A DNA stretch of 64,000 nt from Chamaecrista fasciculata (GCA_003254925.1 QANZ01033837.1:40500-104499), one strand, 5' to 3'; positions 1 through 14,051 are shown, counted from the stretch's first letter. A program made the numbers and translations. The notes: a model not told the origin generated them from the sequence alone.

Positions 1-1560
1 TGCCAATCCCAATCACCTTATCTCCCCAAAAATTCAAAAACACACACACAATCATATATACATCACACAAATCTTCCCATTTCACCATTTTTCTCCCAAG
101 AACATCACAATAAAAAAGACAAATAAAACAGAGGAGCAATTAATTTCAATGCAAAACAGAGTGTGTTGTGAGGCTTTGGTCATGTCTGGTTTTGGTTGGA
201 TCACGTACATGCTCATGCCTCCTTAAAACTCACCAAATTTCAAACATCCAACTTTGGTCATGTCATCTCTACATATATATATAGTAAAATATTCATACAC
301 TTGGATGACATTGGCAATTTGGCATACCATATATATATTGGAATAGGTATTGTTACTTGATAGAATTTATTTATCCATTTATTTGTTTATTTCATTGTGA
401 ATGTGATATTATCATTATATGTATATAAGGAACTTTATTTTTTATTTTTTGTTAGTCCACGCCACTATAATCCATGACCCATTAACACTGTCATGGATTT
501 CAGCGTTCTATTCAAACTTCCCTTCATACCCGCGCACTAACACAACAATCCGTTGTTTTAACTTATTATTTTATTTCTTTCTTCTCTCTCTCTCTTCCCT
601 TCTTTCTCTTACCAATATTTCTTGTGTGTGACCGTTTTAAAAAAAGTTAGAGAGAGAAGGGAGTATAGAATACAAATCAACAAAGTGAGAGACAGAGAGA
701 GAGAGAGAGAGAGGAGGATCGATCAATCAATCTAGGCTCTAACTATAGGATGCTCTACAGTTGCTTGAAGTTGTTTTTGATTGATCTTTGAGCAGAATCT
801 CAGACACAACATTCATAGCCGAGGTATTTGTCTGCTTCACCAGTTCGACCCTTTTTCAATTGGGGTGTCTCATTTGGATATTCCCAAGGGTTTTCAATCT
901 TTAGATCTACAAAAAGTTTTCTGGGTTATCAATTGCGTACCAATACACATCACTAAAAAATACATAGGGAAAAACTGGTTCTGGTTAATCAATCACTCAT
1001 GGTTTTAAAAAATACGATTTTGATCCAATCCCCATATACCCTTTTGTTGCTCCATTCGTGTATTCTTCATTGAAGCCCATTACATATCTTTTTTCTTTTC
1101 TTTTCTTTTCCCAAATTTTTTTTTGGTGCTATTTCTTTCCCCTAATTTGTGCATTGGATTGTGTTCTTATTTTTGTGCCTTTGATTACAGAGTATAGTGA
1201 GTGAGATCAAAAGTTAGGATCCGAGGTCATTTCCTTTGGAGGGTAATATGCAATTTTCACTCCAATAGCTTTTGGTAAGGTGGCTTTTGAGGATGGAATT
1301 TATGCTTATTACGGTTCTCGTTTTGAGAAAACGCAGCACAGTATCGGTGTAAAGGTGAATGAAAGAGAAAGAGACAAAGAAAGAAAGAAGGGTATACCCT
1401 TTTTTTTGCTCTTTTGTTTTGGGTCATAAAAATCATAAAGTTTTCATATTATTATAAAGGCAAGAGCATTTGGCTTTAGCATGCAAATTGGCTCCCCTAA
1501 AGGGAAGGAGCGTCTCACAGCATTAGAATAGAATAAACCCCTAAAAAAATATAACACACT
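1..1560 (+). promoter_or_regulatory. Upstream region and probable 5' leader of the FLP/MYB88 gene
   Basis: No protein-coding signal is convincing here. A pyrimidine-rich stretch (about 575-610) is followed by a GA dinucleotide tract (about 695-713), a common arrangement near plant transcription starts. A polypyrimidine tract with TTACAG near 1190 could be the acceptor of a leader intron. The exact transcription start and leader splicing cannot be fixed from sequence alone. Confidence 0.4.
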
Positions 1561-4500
1561 ATGCAAGATATGAAGAAGAATCAGCATCAGCATCAGCAAG
1601 AAAATGAAGAATCCAAGAAGAAGGAGCGTCACATTGTGTCTTGGACTCAAGAGGTCCTTCTTCTTTTGTTACTTTCTTATATTATATATTCCCTTATTAT
1701 TTTCTTATTAATAGAGATATTCATCTTCTATCCCTATTGGGTGTTGCAGGAGGATGATATACTCAGAGAGCAGATTAGCATCCATGGAACTGAGAAGTAC
1801 TGGTTTTATTATTCCTTTTGATGATTCTTCGTTTTTTGAGTTATTACTTGTGGACCTTGATGTTCTTGGATATGTAAAAGAACTAAGATTTTGACTGAAA
1901 TTATTATATGCAGTTGGACAATTATTGCATCTAAGTTCAAGGATAAAACCACCAGACAGTGCAGGAGAAGGTGAAGTTTTATGAATTGATGTGTGTTTGT
2001 TTTGATCATGTTTCTGTTTTTACTCTGCTATTCCAATCTGATTCTGATGTTGAAGTAAACAATAAAATGAATCAGATGGTACACATACTTGAATTCTGAT
2101 TTCAAGAAAGGAGGGTGGTCACCAGAGGAAGATATGCTTTTATGTGAGGTAAGCTGGTATTCTTCAGAAGCTTCATACATTTTCATTATACATCAGTTAC
2201 TATCAGAAATTACCAATTATAGAAATCTATAAAATTACCAATTGCATCTCTTCAAAACCTTTCCCTTTTCATGCTATATTTTTGTTTTGTGCAGGCTCAA
2301 AAGATATTTGGCAACAGATGGACAGAAATAGCAAAGGTGGTTTCAGGCAGGTAAAAACCTCATTCTTTTAGTCTTTTATTTTATTTTATTTTTTTGAAAA
2401 TTCCAGATATAATACAGTATTCTTGTTGTTAATAAGTATAAGTATTTTTTATGTAATGAATTCTACACAGAACGGATAACGCTGTCAAGAACCGCTTCTC
2501 CACACTGTGCAAAAAGAGAGCGAAATATGAAGCCTTGGCAAAAGAGAACAGCACATCACACACCAATTCAAATAACAAAAGAATTTTATTCCAACATGTT
2601 TGCAGTGCAGATGCAAGCTCAGAGGCTAAGAAGATAAGGTATGGGTATCAAATTATAGTCTACAAAAGGAGCAGTGAGGACATAGTAACATCTAAATTTT
2701 GATGCAATATAGGAGGGCCCACATCACTGATTCTGAAGAGAGGGTCAACTTTGGAAACAGATCACATAAACAATATGGAACAACAATTAGTCAGCAACCA
2801 AGAACACCCTTTGCAGTATTAGCGCAAAATTTCGATAACAACTTGTCGGACCAGCATCATGTCTGTGACCCCAAGTTCAGCAGCTATGGTACTGTCTCCA
2901 AAATTGAATTGTTGGTTATGGATGGATACACATGAAACCTGAAAACAAAAACAGTACACCATTAGTATATTCAAACTTTGGTCATTCTTGTATTTTCATG
3001 ACTCTTGGTTTATACTGGTTTTGCAGCCCAGAATAACAAGACTCAAGGTTCATTCCTCAAAAAGGATGATCCAAAGATAACTATGTTGATGCAGCAAGCA
3101 GAGTTACTAAGTTCATTAGCAATAAAAGTTAATACAGAGAACATGGACCAGAGTCTTGAGGATGCATGGAAGGTGAGGGCCGATTTCTTTCAAGCTTGAT
3201 GTAACTGAGTACTGATAATCTTATTTGCTTCTTCAAGAATTATCTTATAGGATCTTTCTCTATAAAGCCAAATTGGCAGAATTATAGCAACTTCAATTAA
3301 GTAAACCTATCTCTGAAAATCATGAAGACATGAAAGTCATTTAAATTTGTTGATCTTGGCTTTGAAAATTCTGAAATAGCTTCATTGTTTACCTCCTTAC
3401 AATTTTATTGATATTGGAGGTATCAAGTTGATTATGTATTCCAACTCTTATAGTTAAGAGTCAAAAGTACCATCTAACTATAGAAAAAGTTGTGAGTCAG
3501 TGTTGGGCTGCTGGCTTTGAAGTCTAAAATAGCTTCGTAGATCAGTTTGCCAGTGCATAATCAATAAAAAATGCTTGATTTTATTCTACTAATCTCCAAA
3601 AGGTTAGTTATACTTCGCAAGTTGAGATCTAGAGGGCTTAGTTGTTAAACATATAAACATGAGAAATGTGATTGTTATTAAGCGACTTTAAGTTGTTAGG
3701 ACTCAGGAGAATGTCATGGAATTGGAAAGGCTTTATTAATATCTTTAACACATTCATAAGTTTGAGTTAGACCAAGCATAGCCCCACCATACCTTGAGAA
3801 ATTTGATTTAATCAGAAAAATAGGAGCTGTCAAGGATTGAGTCATAAAGGCTCCAACACTACGTCGATAACTATTTCATCCTTAAAGTTTAACCTGTTTA
3901 TGAGAAGACCCCACAATAGCTTTATTAATATCTTGAATATCTTCTAATACTTATGAGTAATGATGCCAGGTTCTTCAAGAGTTTCTGAACAAAACAAAAA
4001 AATCAGATCTTCCCAAACACAAGATCCCAGATTTACAGCTTGCAGATCTTAAAAATATGATGGAGGACTTAAAAAGTGGTAACGAAAGAAGCCAGCCATG
4101 TTGGAGGTACCTAGTTTTTTGAAATTACAACTTCTTATAAGCTCAAGCTTCCTAGTATCTAATAGTTTCTGAATATGATTTAGGCAACCAGAGCTATATG
4201 AAGACTCTCCAGGAAGTTCTGAATACAGTACAGGATCCACTCTCCTGCCCCATTCAGCCGGAAATAATTTGGAACATTCACTGCATCCGGATATTGGAAC
4301 TGAAAAGAAGTCTACCGAAATTGAAAATATAATAGGAGCTAGTGATTGTGACAAACAGATTGTGGATCAGGGTAAGCTAATCCTATCTCAATAAAAGGGT
4401 GAATGAAATATTGTTTTCTATGACATGGTAATATCCTAACATGAGTGAAGCAGGATTTCTAATAAGATATTTTATGTCTTTTCTATAGCAGATATCTTGC

Positions 4501-6070
4501 CAGCTTGTGGTGAACAGATAAACAAGGATGCCATTGTTTCTGCCTCATCAAGTACTGAGTTCGGTTCCCCTCTTCAGGTTACCCCTATCTTCAGATCCTT
4601 GGCTGCCGGAATTCCAAGCCCACAGTTTTCAGAAAGTGTAAGTTTCTTATGCACTTTATGCTTAGACACTTTTTAGGCCAACAGCAAGATTTCTATATTA
4701 GTAGTAACACTAGTACTAATTGGGGAGACAACTGAATACCTTAACAGTGGAATCAGCAATAGTATTAGTAGTTGCTGTTATATCTACTTTATCAGCTGAG
4801 GGACTTCTAAAATTCTGTCCTCTGTGTATAATGGTCATTTTCGGCCACAGTCCGAAATAGAGGTAGTAATAGTGGGATTTCTTCTGGGCAATTTATCAGT
4901 CATCATAACAGTAAGTGATGCAGTGAGCTTATCATGATTAGGGTGTTGGAATTGGTGTGTGATTTATACCTACTGGCTTAAAGGAGCCCGTACCAATTGA
5001 TCATTATGTGTTATCATAATTTTAATATAATTACCACAAGAATATAAAAATTGCTTTATGCTAATAAGCTCATTTAACATTAGGGCCTGCTTAAGGATAG
5101 GAACTAGGATAAGTTCTCAGATAGAAAGTAATAGTTGAAGAGTATTGTGAATATATAATATAAAATGTAAAATTAAATTCACTGGTAAACTCGTACTGTG
5201 CTAGCATTAATTGTTGATACAATACTTAAAGCTCCACTCTTGGATTTTTTGGCTTAAAGATCCCTGTAGAAAAAATGTTAGCTTTTACTTTCAAATCCTA
5301 AAACTACATTCCTTTTCAGAAGAACCAACATTTACGAGGAAAACATCATGCTTTTTCCATATTTCAAGCAAATAAATCTTTTAATCATGTGCATATTCAC
5401 CTAATCCCCAATCAATAACTATGAAAATGTAGTAGCCTGCATTTGTTTACATGTAAGACAATTTTAATCACTTTGTGTTATTATTTACTTATAACTTTAT
5501 ATAATACACACCTCTATTTTGTTTATTGGCTTTTCTAGCTCATTATTTGTGGATCACAAAATAACACAAGATGCATTTACCGAGTATATAAGAATATGGC
5601 ATTATATTATGTGACTAGACTTTAGAGCATCCTTTTCTAGCTACTATTGTCACTTTCTTGTGTCATCCAAGTAATCTGAAGAACACAAATTTAGGGTAAG
5701 GAGGATTACTTGCATGGTAATTTACAGAGTAATGATTCAAAATGTTAAAATAAAGAAGTGTCATACTGTTCTAACCGCACTCCCAAATTTCATCCATCTA
5801 CTACTTACATTTCTGAGCATCTGAGGTCATTACCTATTTTAATTTGAATCATTCACATGAAAAACACTATTCTTTTTTCATATCTGGACAAGTTCTTTCA
5901 TTGTTTACCAGCATTTGAATGAAAGAAGATTATTCACCCTTGTATTATTTGTTTCACAGGAAAGGAACTTTCTGATGAAAACATTCGGAATGGATTCTCC
6001 ATCCTTAAACCTAAGTGCCAAAGCTTCACAGCCACCACCCTGCAAAAGAGCTCTACTACAGAGTCTATAG
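1561..6070 (+). CDS. FLP: R2R3-MYB transcription factor, FOUR LIPS/MYB88 type
   Basis: Twelve coding exons read by eye: 1561-1653, 1750-1796, 1914-1970, 2076-2148, 2295-2350, 2471-2638, 2713-2888, 3027-3172, 3970-4106, 4184-4371, 4489-4637, 5960-6070. They join in frame to 466 residues, close to Arabidopsis FLP and MYB88. The two MYB repeats occupy roughly residues 25-130: R2 reads SWTQEEDDILREQI...NWTIIASKFKDKTTRQCRRRW and R3 reads GGWSPEEDMLLCEAQKIFGNRWTEIAKVVSGRTDNAVKNRF. This divergent R2R3 class is known to restrict the last divisions of the stomatal lineage and to bind cell-cycle promoters in the nucleus. The C-terminus keeps the conserved MDSPS block before PPPCKRALLQSL. Intron 11 is 1.3 kb, the others short. 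Which of the FLP or MYB88 paralogues it matches cannot be told; it may predate their split. Confidence 0.95.
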
Positions 6071-7931
6071 CCAAATTCTATCATCCCTTCTCCTGATCTC
6101 CTGGAATCTAGCTTGCCAAGTTCTTTTCTGCCTGGCTCGAGACGAAATTCCTAAGATTGGAACCTTATTCAGCTAAATTTTTTTGCTAGGCATCCCATCC
6201 CTCTCCAAGAATGTTTTGGAACATTCTTGTGATCTTAAAGACACATCTAGACAGCCTTCTTGACAACTAGCACCAAAAAATCAGAGTGCTTAGTGTGTCA
6301 TACTTTGGTGTCTTATATATTTAGATATGGTGTTCTGGATTTGTTTTTCTCCAATCCAGCTTTTGATCTTTGTTTTCCTTTTGTACAGTAATCCTGAGTG
6401 TATGTATACATGGCACATCGCCTGTCCTACTACTATATATGATGGATAGAAACAGAAATAGAAGAGAGAAAGAACCAACAAAAGAAAAAAAGAGTCAAGA
6501 TGATTAACCAGTGGAAAAATTGGATTGTCTTTTTGTTGTTTTGGGTGTGCATAGGGTATAGAATAATTTTTTATTTTTATTTTTTAATTTTTTCCTTGTT
6601 GGGTCTGATTTTGATGTACTGATGAAACTTAACTATTATGGTTGGAGTGGAAATGCATATTGGTTTTGGTGTGCAGAAGCAGTGTTTGTTTCTCTTCTCT
6701 ATTCTCTTTATCTCTAGTAACATCAAAAGAAGAAAACCAAATCCAGAAATGAGAAAACTTGAATCAAAACCACAGGAATCCCACATCAACCCTTTATTTT
6801 TTTAGCAACAAAAGTCTCATTTTTGGATTCCAGAAAGCAATATAAACGTAACCTTAAAAAGGGGGGAAGAATTACTTACAGAATATAATGTGCAGAGAAG
6901 CATACAGAACATAACTTCTCTCTTTCACTTCATAGTTGCAAACTTGCAATGAAGAGAGAATTGTGAAAGAAAGGAGGATGAAATTTGAGTAAGGAAGGTG
7001 ATGATAAATGGTGGAAGACAGAAGAGTAACATAACATAATCATAATCATGAGAGATATTTGTAAAGAAAGGAGGGAATTACCTACAAAATAAAGCACATT
7101 CCTTTTGCATCATTACACTTTCTCGATTGAAGGTACACTTTGACTCATTTGACCTAACAAATTTTCCACTCTTTTCATTTTGATTCTATAAATATAATTG
7201 ACTTTTTCCATAATGTCTTAGGAAATAAAAATAAAAAAAATAGATGAATTGAAATTCCTTATATCAGGTTTCTCCAATTATATTTTGATTAATATTCTTT
7301 TTTTATGATTAATATATTTAATATTTTTTTCAATCAACTTATTAAGTACATAATTGTTGTCACGTGTGATGTATTTATTAGAAAATCTTAAAAATAATTA
7401 TCAAGTTAACGATATAATCAAAACATCATATTAAAATATATTATCAATTTAATTGAGGCCCACAGAATTTCAGACAAATGAGCTTGGACATCATCTCTTT
7501 TCCTTTTTTCTTCTGTTTTCCCCTCTTAATAATAATCATTGTCGGAGTGGAATTTGAACTTGGGATGTTAAAACAATCTGATACATTTCAAATTTCAAAT
7601 AATCAAACCAGAAAGAAAAAATGATTTAGAACAAAAGGCGAACCCTCCATCTATCATAAGAACAAAAGGCGAACACCTCAATAATCTGGGAATGGTGATC
7701 ACTTACACAACCAGATAAACAAAAAGTGCTCTAAACTTCATCTTTAATCTTTATATGTCTTGAAAAATTAAAAAGCTCAATTACATTTAACCAATATTCC
7801 TATGTATAATCTAAATCTAGCCCGTTGAACCTCTAGGTAAAATTCTATACCAAGAGAGCTGACATTTGATAGGTAAACGGGCTTAAGAAGCACTAATGAT
7901 TAAAAATAAAATATTTTCTTAAGGTTTCTCT
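6071..7931. other. Convergent intergenic region between FLP and the UDP-sugar transporter
   Basis: This holds the 3' ends of two genes that point towards each other. It is AT-rich with T-runs and A-runs on both strands. I see no further gene, TIR element or RNA gene in it; short reading frames here have no recognisable domain. Confidence 0.5.
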
Positions 7932-10900
7932 TCATGTGGCTTTCTTCTTCTTCTGCAATCTCTGCAACTTCTGCCACTTGAGGTATATCTGGTATGACAA
8001 GCCAGAGAATACCATTATAACACATCCCCATTGCTTTCTTGATAGGGGATTCCCACTCAATAGTGATGACACCACAATGCTAACAAACTTGCGAGTGGTG
8101 GTGATGGTGGTATTAGCCAAAGACCCAAATCGACTTATAGTCAAAAATATGAAATTCTGGCCCACTGCACCACAACAGCAATAGTAAAAAATATCCCAAG
8201 CTGCCTCTGGATGCTGTTTGCAGAAGCGAATCGCCTCGTATCCAATCCCACGGGGCCAGCCAAACATGTATATCAGATTGTATATGGTTCCCCACAGATT
8301 CATGCCCAACATAATACCCCAAGCACTTGTTTTTGGGTACCTGAGCAAAATAAAAGCAACAGTTCACTGAATAAATGTCATCATTTAAGATGAATTGCAT
8401 CTAATCCGGGCCATTTTGGTTGCTCTTTTCCATTATTATATTGGATTTAGTTTACCTCTGGCGAGTGCATCTAACTGAATGCAACAAAAAAAGACTATAG
8501 CAGTAGTATTACTGGATATTCATTCAAAAATTCCTTTTTCCATTAAATTTCTAATTGGATTCTTTTGATTTATACTTCACGTAGTTTTGTTGTCTTCCAA
8601 GGGAGAAATGATTCCCATCCGAGGCCGTACTTCGATGAAATGGTTTGATTCACAGAAGAGATACTTAACATATTATTGTGAATTACGTCATGCATATTTT
8701 AAAACCACCAACATCTATTATCACTAAACAATCCAAATAAAGCCAAAATATCCATGACAACTGCCATGATATAATCGATAGTAAGATGAAAAACTATTTA
8801 AATGCAGTTTTGTATCAAAAGATAGAGGGTAGAACATTTAAGACTGGAAAGGCAATCGCAGGGTTGTGAATTTCATCATTTAGATGCAATCAGTCAGATT
8901 TGAATTGCTATATGCCAAATCAAAACAGGTAGAAGCATATTTTCTTTTACCTTGCTTTTAAAGAATCTTGAGTTGCATTTGTGAATCCATCAAAAGCAAG
9001 GTTCAGGAAACAAAGCCCATATCCAAGGGGAGCGTTAGGATGTGCCAGCTTGCTGGTAATCTTTGAGCTGGTCTGAATGAACACAAGATATAAGATGAGA
9101 AAGCCGAAAGCTAAGCTCGATTCATGGTAATCAAGATAAATTCCTATCCATCCTAGCCTTTTCTTTTTCTTCATACATGTTAAAAGGTTTTACTCTGTTT
9201 TTCTCAGTAGGTCTAGGTCCTAACCTTTAGAAGTGCAAATGTTGATACCCCTCCAGCTACAAGGAATGTACAAAGGTATTCTGGAAGAGTATATCTTATA
9301 CCGTACACTAAAGTGCCCATGAGCATAACTGCAATCAGGTAAAGTGAATCATGTGTTAGATGCTGAAGATGAAAAATTCTGACATTTTAGGAGCAGTTTC
9401 ACAATCCTGAAGTTAAATTCAAATAACTATCATAAAATGAACAAATCAGAACCATTGAGAAAGCACCTCCATTTCACAACCCGAAAATTCAGTGACCAAA
9501 TAATGAATGAGAACATTTTCAAACCTCACTTGTTTGTAAAAGAAGAAAAGAAACATATAAAGGTAGGAGAGAAATCTAGATGGAACCAAAGCAATATAAT
9601 ATTGATTTATTGAAACACATGCATGACCATGAGAATTGATAAATGCAAAAGGTCTGTACTGAAGAGTATATTATCATATGACATGATTATCCAATGTGCA
9701 GGCAAAGTTCTGAATAGTTTCTGTTGATGGTTTAATAAGTTAGCAAAATAAAATTTGAGCACCAGTGACCTTTGTTTCCCCTAACAAGGACACCCAAAAA
9801 AAAAAACCCAAGGGATCAAGCGCATACTATTAGTTTATAATTCACTCCTAATTCTGAAGCAACTAAGAAAACAACTAAAAAATCAACTACTTGTCCTTGA
9901 TTCTGAATCAAATGCAAGCTTTCTTTTGGGTACCAAGCACAATCGACTGACCTGGAATCATTTTCGAAGATTTTGCAAGGACCTGCAAGCAGTAAGAATA
10001 AAATCAGACTTTAAAACCAGATAACATTGACTATACTAATGAAGAAAATTATAAATGACATAATATTTATTATATGGCAGTTTGAATTAATGAATATTCT
10101 TAAGAAGACAGCTTTCCAAGAATAAAATTACACAGTTCATAACTCCAAAGGCAATAGAAAGAGTCATATTCGCATGTAAATGAAATGAATAGATAATCAA
10201 CAGCTCCCAAAGATGACCAGCTGTTCCCTTTGGGTGAAAACTATGAATTCCCAAAAAGCATATTCTGAAAGAATCTGAAGAACCCAGAAAGAAAGAAGAT
10301 ATTGTAAAAGTAACATGCCTGAGCTGGGTAACTAATATACTTCAATGCTTCAATTCCCATAGCTGGACCAATTGTATTCGTAATGCCAGCACTCCAGTAA
10401 GCCCACCAAGGAGCACCACCAGAACTGCCACTGGACCATATCTTTATCACTGAGTAGCAAGCCAACAAATAAAACGCATTAAGGCCAAATCTACGAAAGT
10501 ACACGTGGACAAACAAAATTGGATAGTTGGTATAGAAGCTTACTTATATAAGACCAGATTAAACACACTACATTTTGTGCCAAGTTTAGAAATGCAAGGT
10601 GTTCAAACCTCTGGCCATCTGGACCGAATCGCTTGGTCGACCTGAATAGAAGCATAAACATCACCACAACGGCATTGTACGAAACCATAGAAAAATGTCG
10701 GCGTTCAAATGATTTTTAGAGCAAAATACACATTTCATGTTGTAAACGAAAACAAGCCAATTCAAGGAGAGAACCATAGGAGATCCAAGAAAGAGACAGA
10801 ACCAAATCGAGATTTCTACAACCAAACAAAAGGAAAATCGCAAAGTGAAAAGAATATATATATACTGACAGGGTTTCCTGAAGAAGGCCCTGGTAAATGT

Positions 10901-10973
10901 AAGCAGACCAAATCCCAGCGATGCAAAACGCCAAGAGTAACACACGGCGGAGTCCGGCGCCGTGAGCCTCCAT
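7932..10973 (-). CDS. UTR3: UDP-galactose/UDP-glucose transporter, UTR1/UTR3 type (ER nucleotide-sugar transporter)
   Basis: Seven coding exons on the minus strand: 10870-10973, 10544-10641, 10319-10449, 9952-9982, 9225-9328, 8951-9072, 7932-8340. They total 999 nt, 332 residues, the family length. The protein starts MEAHGAGLRRVLLLAFCIAG and is rich in hydrophobic segments, as expected for an SLC35B1-like drug/metabolite superfamily carrier with about 8-10 helices. Diagnostic blocks include NTIGPAMGIEALKYISYPAQ, KMIPVMLMGTLVYG, FDGFTNATQDS and GSLANTTITTTRKFVSIV. The C-terminal KKKKAT tail carries a dilysine ER-retrieval signal. The Arabidopsis relatives move UDP-glucose/UDP-galactose into the ER lumen, supporting glycoprotein quality control. 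The ATG at 10971-10973 is chosen because the next upstream in-frame codon is TTG. The third intron appears to use a GC donor. It shares a divergent promoter with the kinase gene. Confidence 0.95.
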
Positions 10974-11774
10974 CAAAGCCCCCGAAATGTGTCGCCGGTT
11001 TTTTCTACTGTCACAGTTATATTGCGTTGCGGAAACAAATCAAGAAATAGCAACAAATCCAAAATGGAAGGAAGTGGAAGATCGGAAAGCAGAAGCAAAA
11101 GAGAAGAGAGATGAGAGATGTTGAAAGTTGTAAGTGTAAACGACGAGATCAAGTCGTAATAAAGTGCCGAAGCGACAGCGTTTAAAGGAAGGAAGGGTCG
11201 AGTTACGCAGATTTTACACGTGGAGGTGTTTTATTGGAGGAGAGACTCCAGAGACGTTCCTGATTGGATGGAGTAACGCGGAACTCAATTTTTAGTGAGA
11301 ATGAAGAAGGTTCGGTACAGTCGTTAACTCATTTCTCCATTTTGGGCTGTCCACTGGCCCAGGCCCAATAAACTTGTATTGAATCTGTTTTGAGATAGAG
11401 AAAGCTGATCCAAACGGGCCGTTTTTAACTTGATAAAATTAAATTTTATATTGGTGTTATGAATGTATAGTTTAAAAGCCAAAAGATAAAAAAGGAAGTG
11501 AAAATGATACATGAGAAAACAAAAGAGTAGCCTAGGATGCGAAAGAGGAAGGCAAAAACAAGTGTATTTCTCCGATGTTTCCGTCCTTGGAACACAAAGC
11601 TATTTGGCGGTATTAATTATATTATCTCTTGTTGCTTGTCTGCAGTGTTACCATGAATCATTTCACTCCATCCTTGGATTCTTCCTATATATATATGTTT
11701 CGTAATCCATATATATAATTAGTGGGATTGATAGAGAGGAATTAGAGGCAGTGATCGATGAGTGGTAATTAATA
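10974..11774. promoter_or_regulatory. Bidirectional promoter region between UTR3 (-) and the APK2-type kinase (+)
   Basis: An 0.8-kb divergent spacer. The half near UTR3 is GC-richer than the surroundings. The half before the kinase contains CCTATATATATATG at about 11685-11698, a possible TATA region about 80 bp before the kinase ATG. No separate gene is supported; the antisense reading frame over UTR3 exon 1 is a shadow. Confidence 0.4.
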
Positions 11775-13904
11775 ATGGGGAATTGCCTAAAGTCAGCGAA
11801 ACCTGAGGAAGCCCAAAACACTACTCCACCCACTGCTTCTGCAGGTAAACCCCTCTCTCTCTCTCTCTTATTCTTAAATATCCATTTCCATTTTTTCTAT
11901 TCTTCATCCACTGCTTCTCTTATATATATATGGCGCAGGAGCAGGAGGAGGTGGAAAAATTAGTAATAGTGATAGTGGTGGTAGTTCCAAATCAGGCGTT
12001 GCATCATCGTACAAGGAAAAACGGAACGGGTTGAGTATTGTTGTTCCGATGCCGAGGTCGGAGGAGGAGATATTGACGTCGTCACCGAATCTGAAGGCTT
12101 TCAGCTTCGTGGAGCTCAAGAATGCGACCAAGAAATTCAGCAGCGAGAATCTTCTGGGAGAAGGAGGATTTGGATATGTTTATAAGGGATGGATCCATCT
12201 CAACAATACTAATAATAATAATAAGTCTGCTGGATCTGCTTCTGCTATGGTGGTTGCTGTTAAGAAGCTTAAGCCTCAAGTTTTCCAAGCTCATAAGCAA
12301 TGGCTCGTACGTGTCGTCCCCTCCCTCCCTCTTGTTATATTTAATAATTACTCCATATCTTTTTAATAATGGAGTTAAATGATTTCAGACAGAAGTGAAC
12401 TATCTTGGTCAACTCCAGCATGAGAATCTGGTGAAACTGATTGGGTACTGCTTGGAGGGAGAGAACAGGCTTTTGGTGTATGAGTTCATGCCTAAAGGCA
12501 GCTTAGAAAACCATCTCTTCCGAAGTACGTATATATATATTAATGATGATGGAATTGTATATATATATGCATAATTAATGAATGAATGTTAATTGTACGT
12601 TAAATATATAGGAGGAGGTCAGCAGCCGCTGGCGTGGTGGATGAGAATGAAGGTGGCGATTGGTGCAGCGAGAGGACTCTCATTTCTCCACAACGCAAAA
12701 TCGCAAGTCATATACCGCGATTTCAAACCTTCCAATATCCTCCTTGATGCGGTACTCTATTAATTATATTAATCATTTCATTATTAATATGTAACACCAA
12801 ATAATTTGTTAATAATATAATACAGGATTGGAATGCTAAACTGTGTGATTTTGGATTAGCGAAAGGGGGTCCTAGCGGGGATGACACTCACGTCACCACC
12901 CAACCCATGGGAACTCAAGGATACGCCGCACCCGAATATGTTGCCACCGGTACTATATTGCTTGCTACATATATAATGCCAAATGCTCATTTTAGTCTAT
13001 TGTTTTTCAAAATATTTAAATTAGTCTTAAATATTGGCAAAATATTTTATTTTGGTCAAATTTCTCTCGTCTTTCATTTCAAGTTCAAATGACTTGTTAA
13101 GAGGAACTTGTAGCTATGAACTCGTCGCATTCGAATTTGAAACGAGAGAGATATGATCAGTTTTACTTGTTTGAACATGAAACGAGCAGTCTATTTTTAA
13201 GACCGATTTGACCTTGTTTGTTGATGACCAAACTGAGATAGTGCTCTTTGAGAACAATAATAAGTAGCTCTAAACTCGTCACGTTTGAACATGAAACAAG
13301 CTATATTCAATAGTTTGGGACCAAAATGAAACATTTTGCCAACATTTAGGACCAATTTAAAGATTTTGAAGAAACATAATTTACCAAAATGAACATTAGG
13401 GCATACATTTAGGACCAAAATGAAGCTTTAACCTATATATAATTAGTTAATTAGAGTTATCTTCAATTATATATGAGTACAATACATTATGATGAGCTTT
13501 ATAATTTGATTATATTGAAGCTTTGATGATATATATATGTAGGTCGACTAACGGCAAAGAGTGACGTGTATAGCTTTGGGGTAGTGATGTTGGAAATAAT
13601 GAGTGGAAGAAGAGCGGTAGAGAAATCAAGAGGTGGTGTAGAACAGAACTTGGTAGAGTGGGCTAAACCATACCTCACCGATCAACGAAAGTTGTTTAGA
13701 ATAATGGATACCAACCTTGGTGGTCGATACCCTCAACAAGCAGCTTTCATGGCTGCTCCTCTTGCCCTTCGTTGCCTTCATAATGAACCCAAGTCTAGAC
13801 CTTCCATGCTTCAAGTCTTAGACACTCTCCACCACATTCAATCCCTCTCCCTCAACAGAAATAATATTAGTAACATTAATCATCACCATAATTATAATAT
13901 ATGA
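11775..13904 (+). CDS. PBL2: Receptor-like cytoplasmic kinase, subfamily VII (APK2A/APK2B, PBL2/PBL3 type)
   Basis: Six exons (11775-11844, 11939-12306, 12389-12524, 12612-12751, 12826-12949, 13543-13904) give 1200 nt, 399 residues. The N-terminus MGNCLKS offers Gly2 for myristoylation and Cys4 for palmitoylation, so plasma-membrane attachment is expected. A Gly/Ser-rich linker precedes the kinase domain. Visible kinase motifs: GEGGFGYV P-loop (about residues 97-104), VAVKK lysine (about 132), YRDFKPSN catalytic loop, DFGLAK and the [11 protein letters not shown] activation segment, then [19 protein letters not shown]. All catalytic residues look present. The family relays signals from immune and hormone receptor kinases. 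An Asn-rich insertion ([12 protein letters not shown]) lies between strands 2 and 3. Intron 5 (593 bp) carries a foldback MITE. The protein ends in a His/Asn-rich tail. Confidence 0.94.
12977..13433. mobile_element. Foldback MITE (family A) inside kinase intron 5
   Basis: About 457 bp with long imperfect inverted arms. The left arm reads CTCATTTTAGTCTATTG and onward; the right arm ends in TTTAGGACCAAAATGAAGCTTTAACC, the same end seen in the copies near 19.4-22.1 kb. The outermost left end is degraded, so the exact left border and target duplication are uncertain in the AT-rich flank. Confidence 0.7.
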
Positions 13905-14051
13905 CTACTGCGATATTAATTACATTAATTAATGAAAAGTACCTGCTCAAACGTATATTACTGAATTCCATGTTTGTATCTTGATATATAGTTGATGTTA
14001 TGAAAGCAGAAAATCCCCCTCTTGCTGAAAAAATGTGAGTTGTGAGGTTGG

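Noticed and set aside
4049-4354. 101-codon minus-strand frame in the FLP gene
   Set aside because: It overlaps FLP exons 9 and 10 on the other strand and has no domain; a shadow.
10709-11050. 113-codon plus-strand frame opposite UTR3 exon 1
   Set aside because: It is the antisense shadow of a well-supported exon and its intron.
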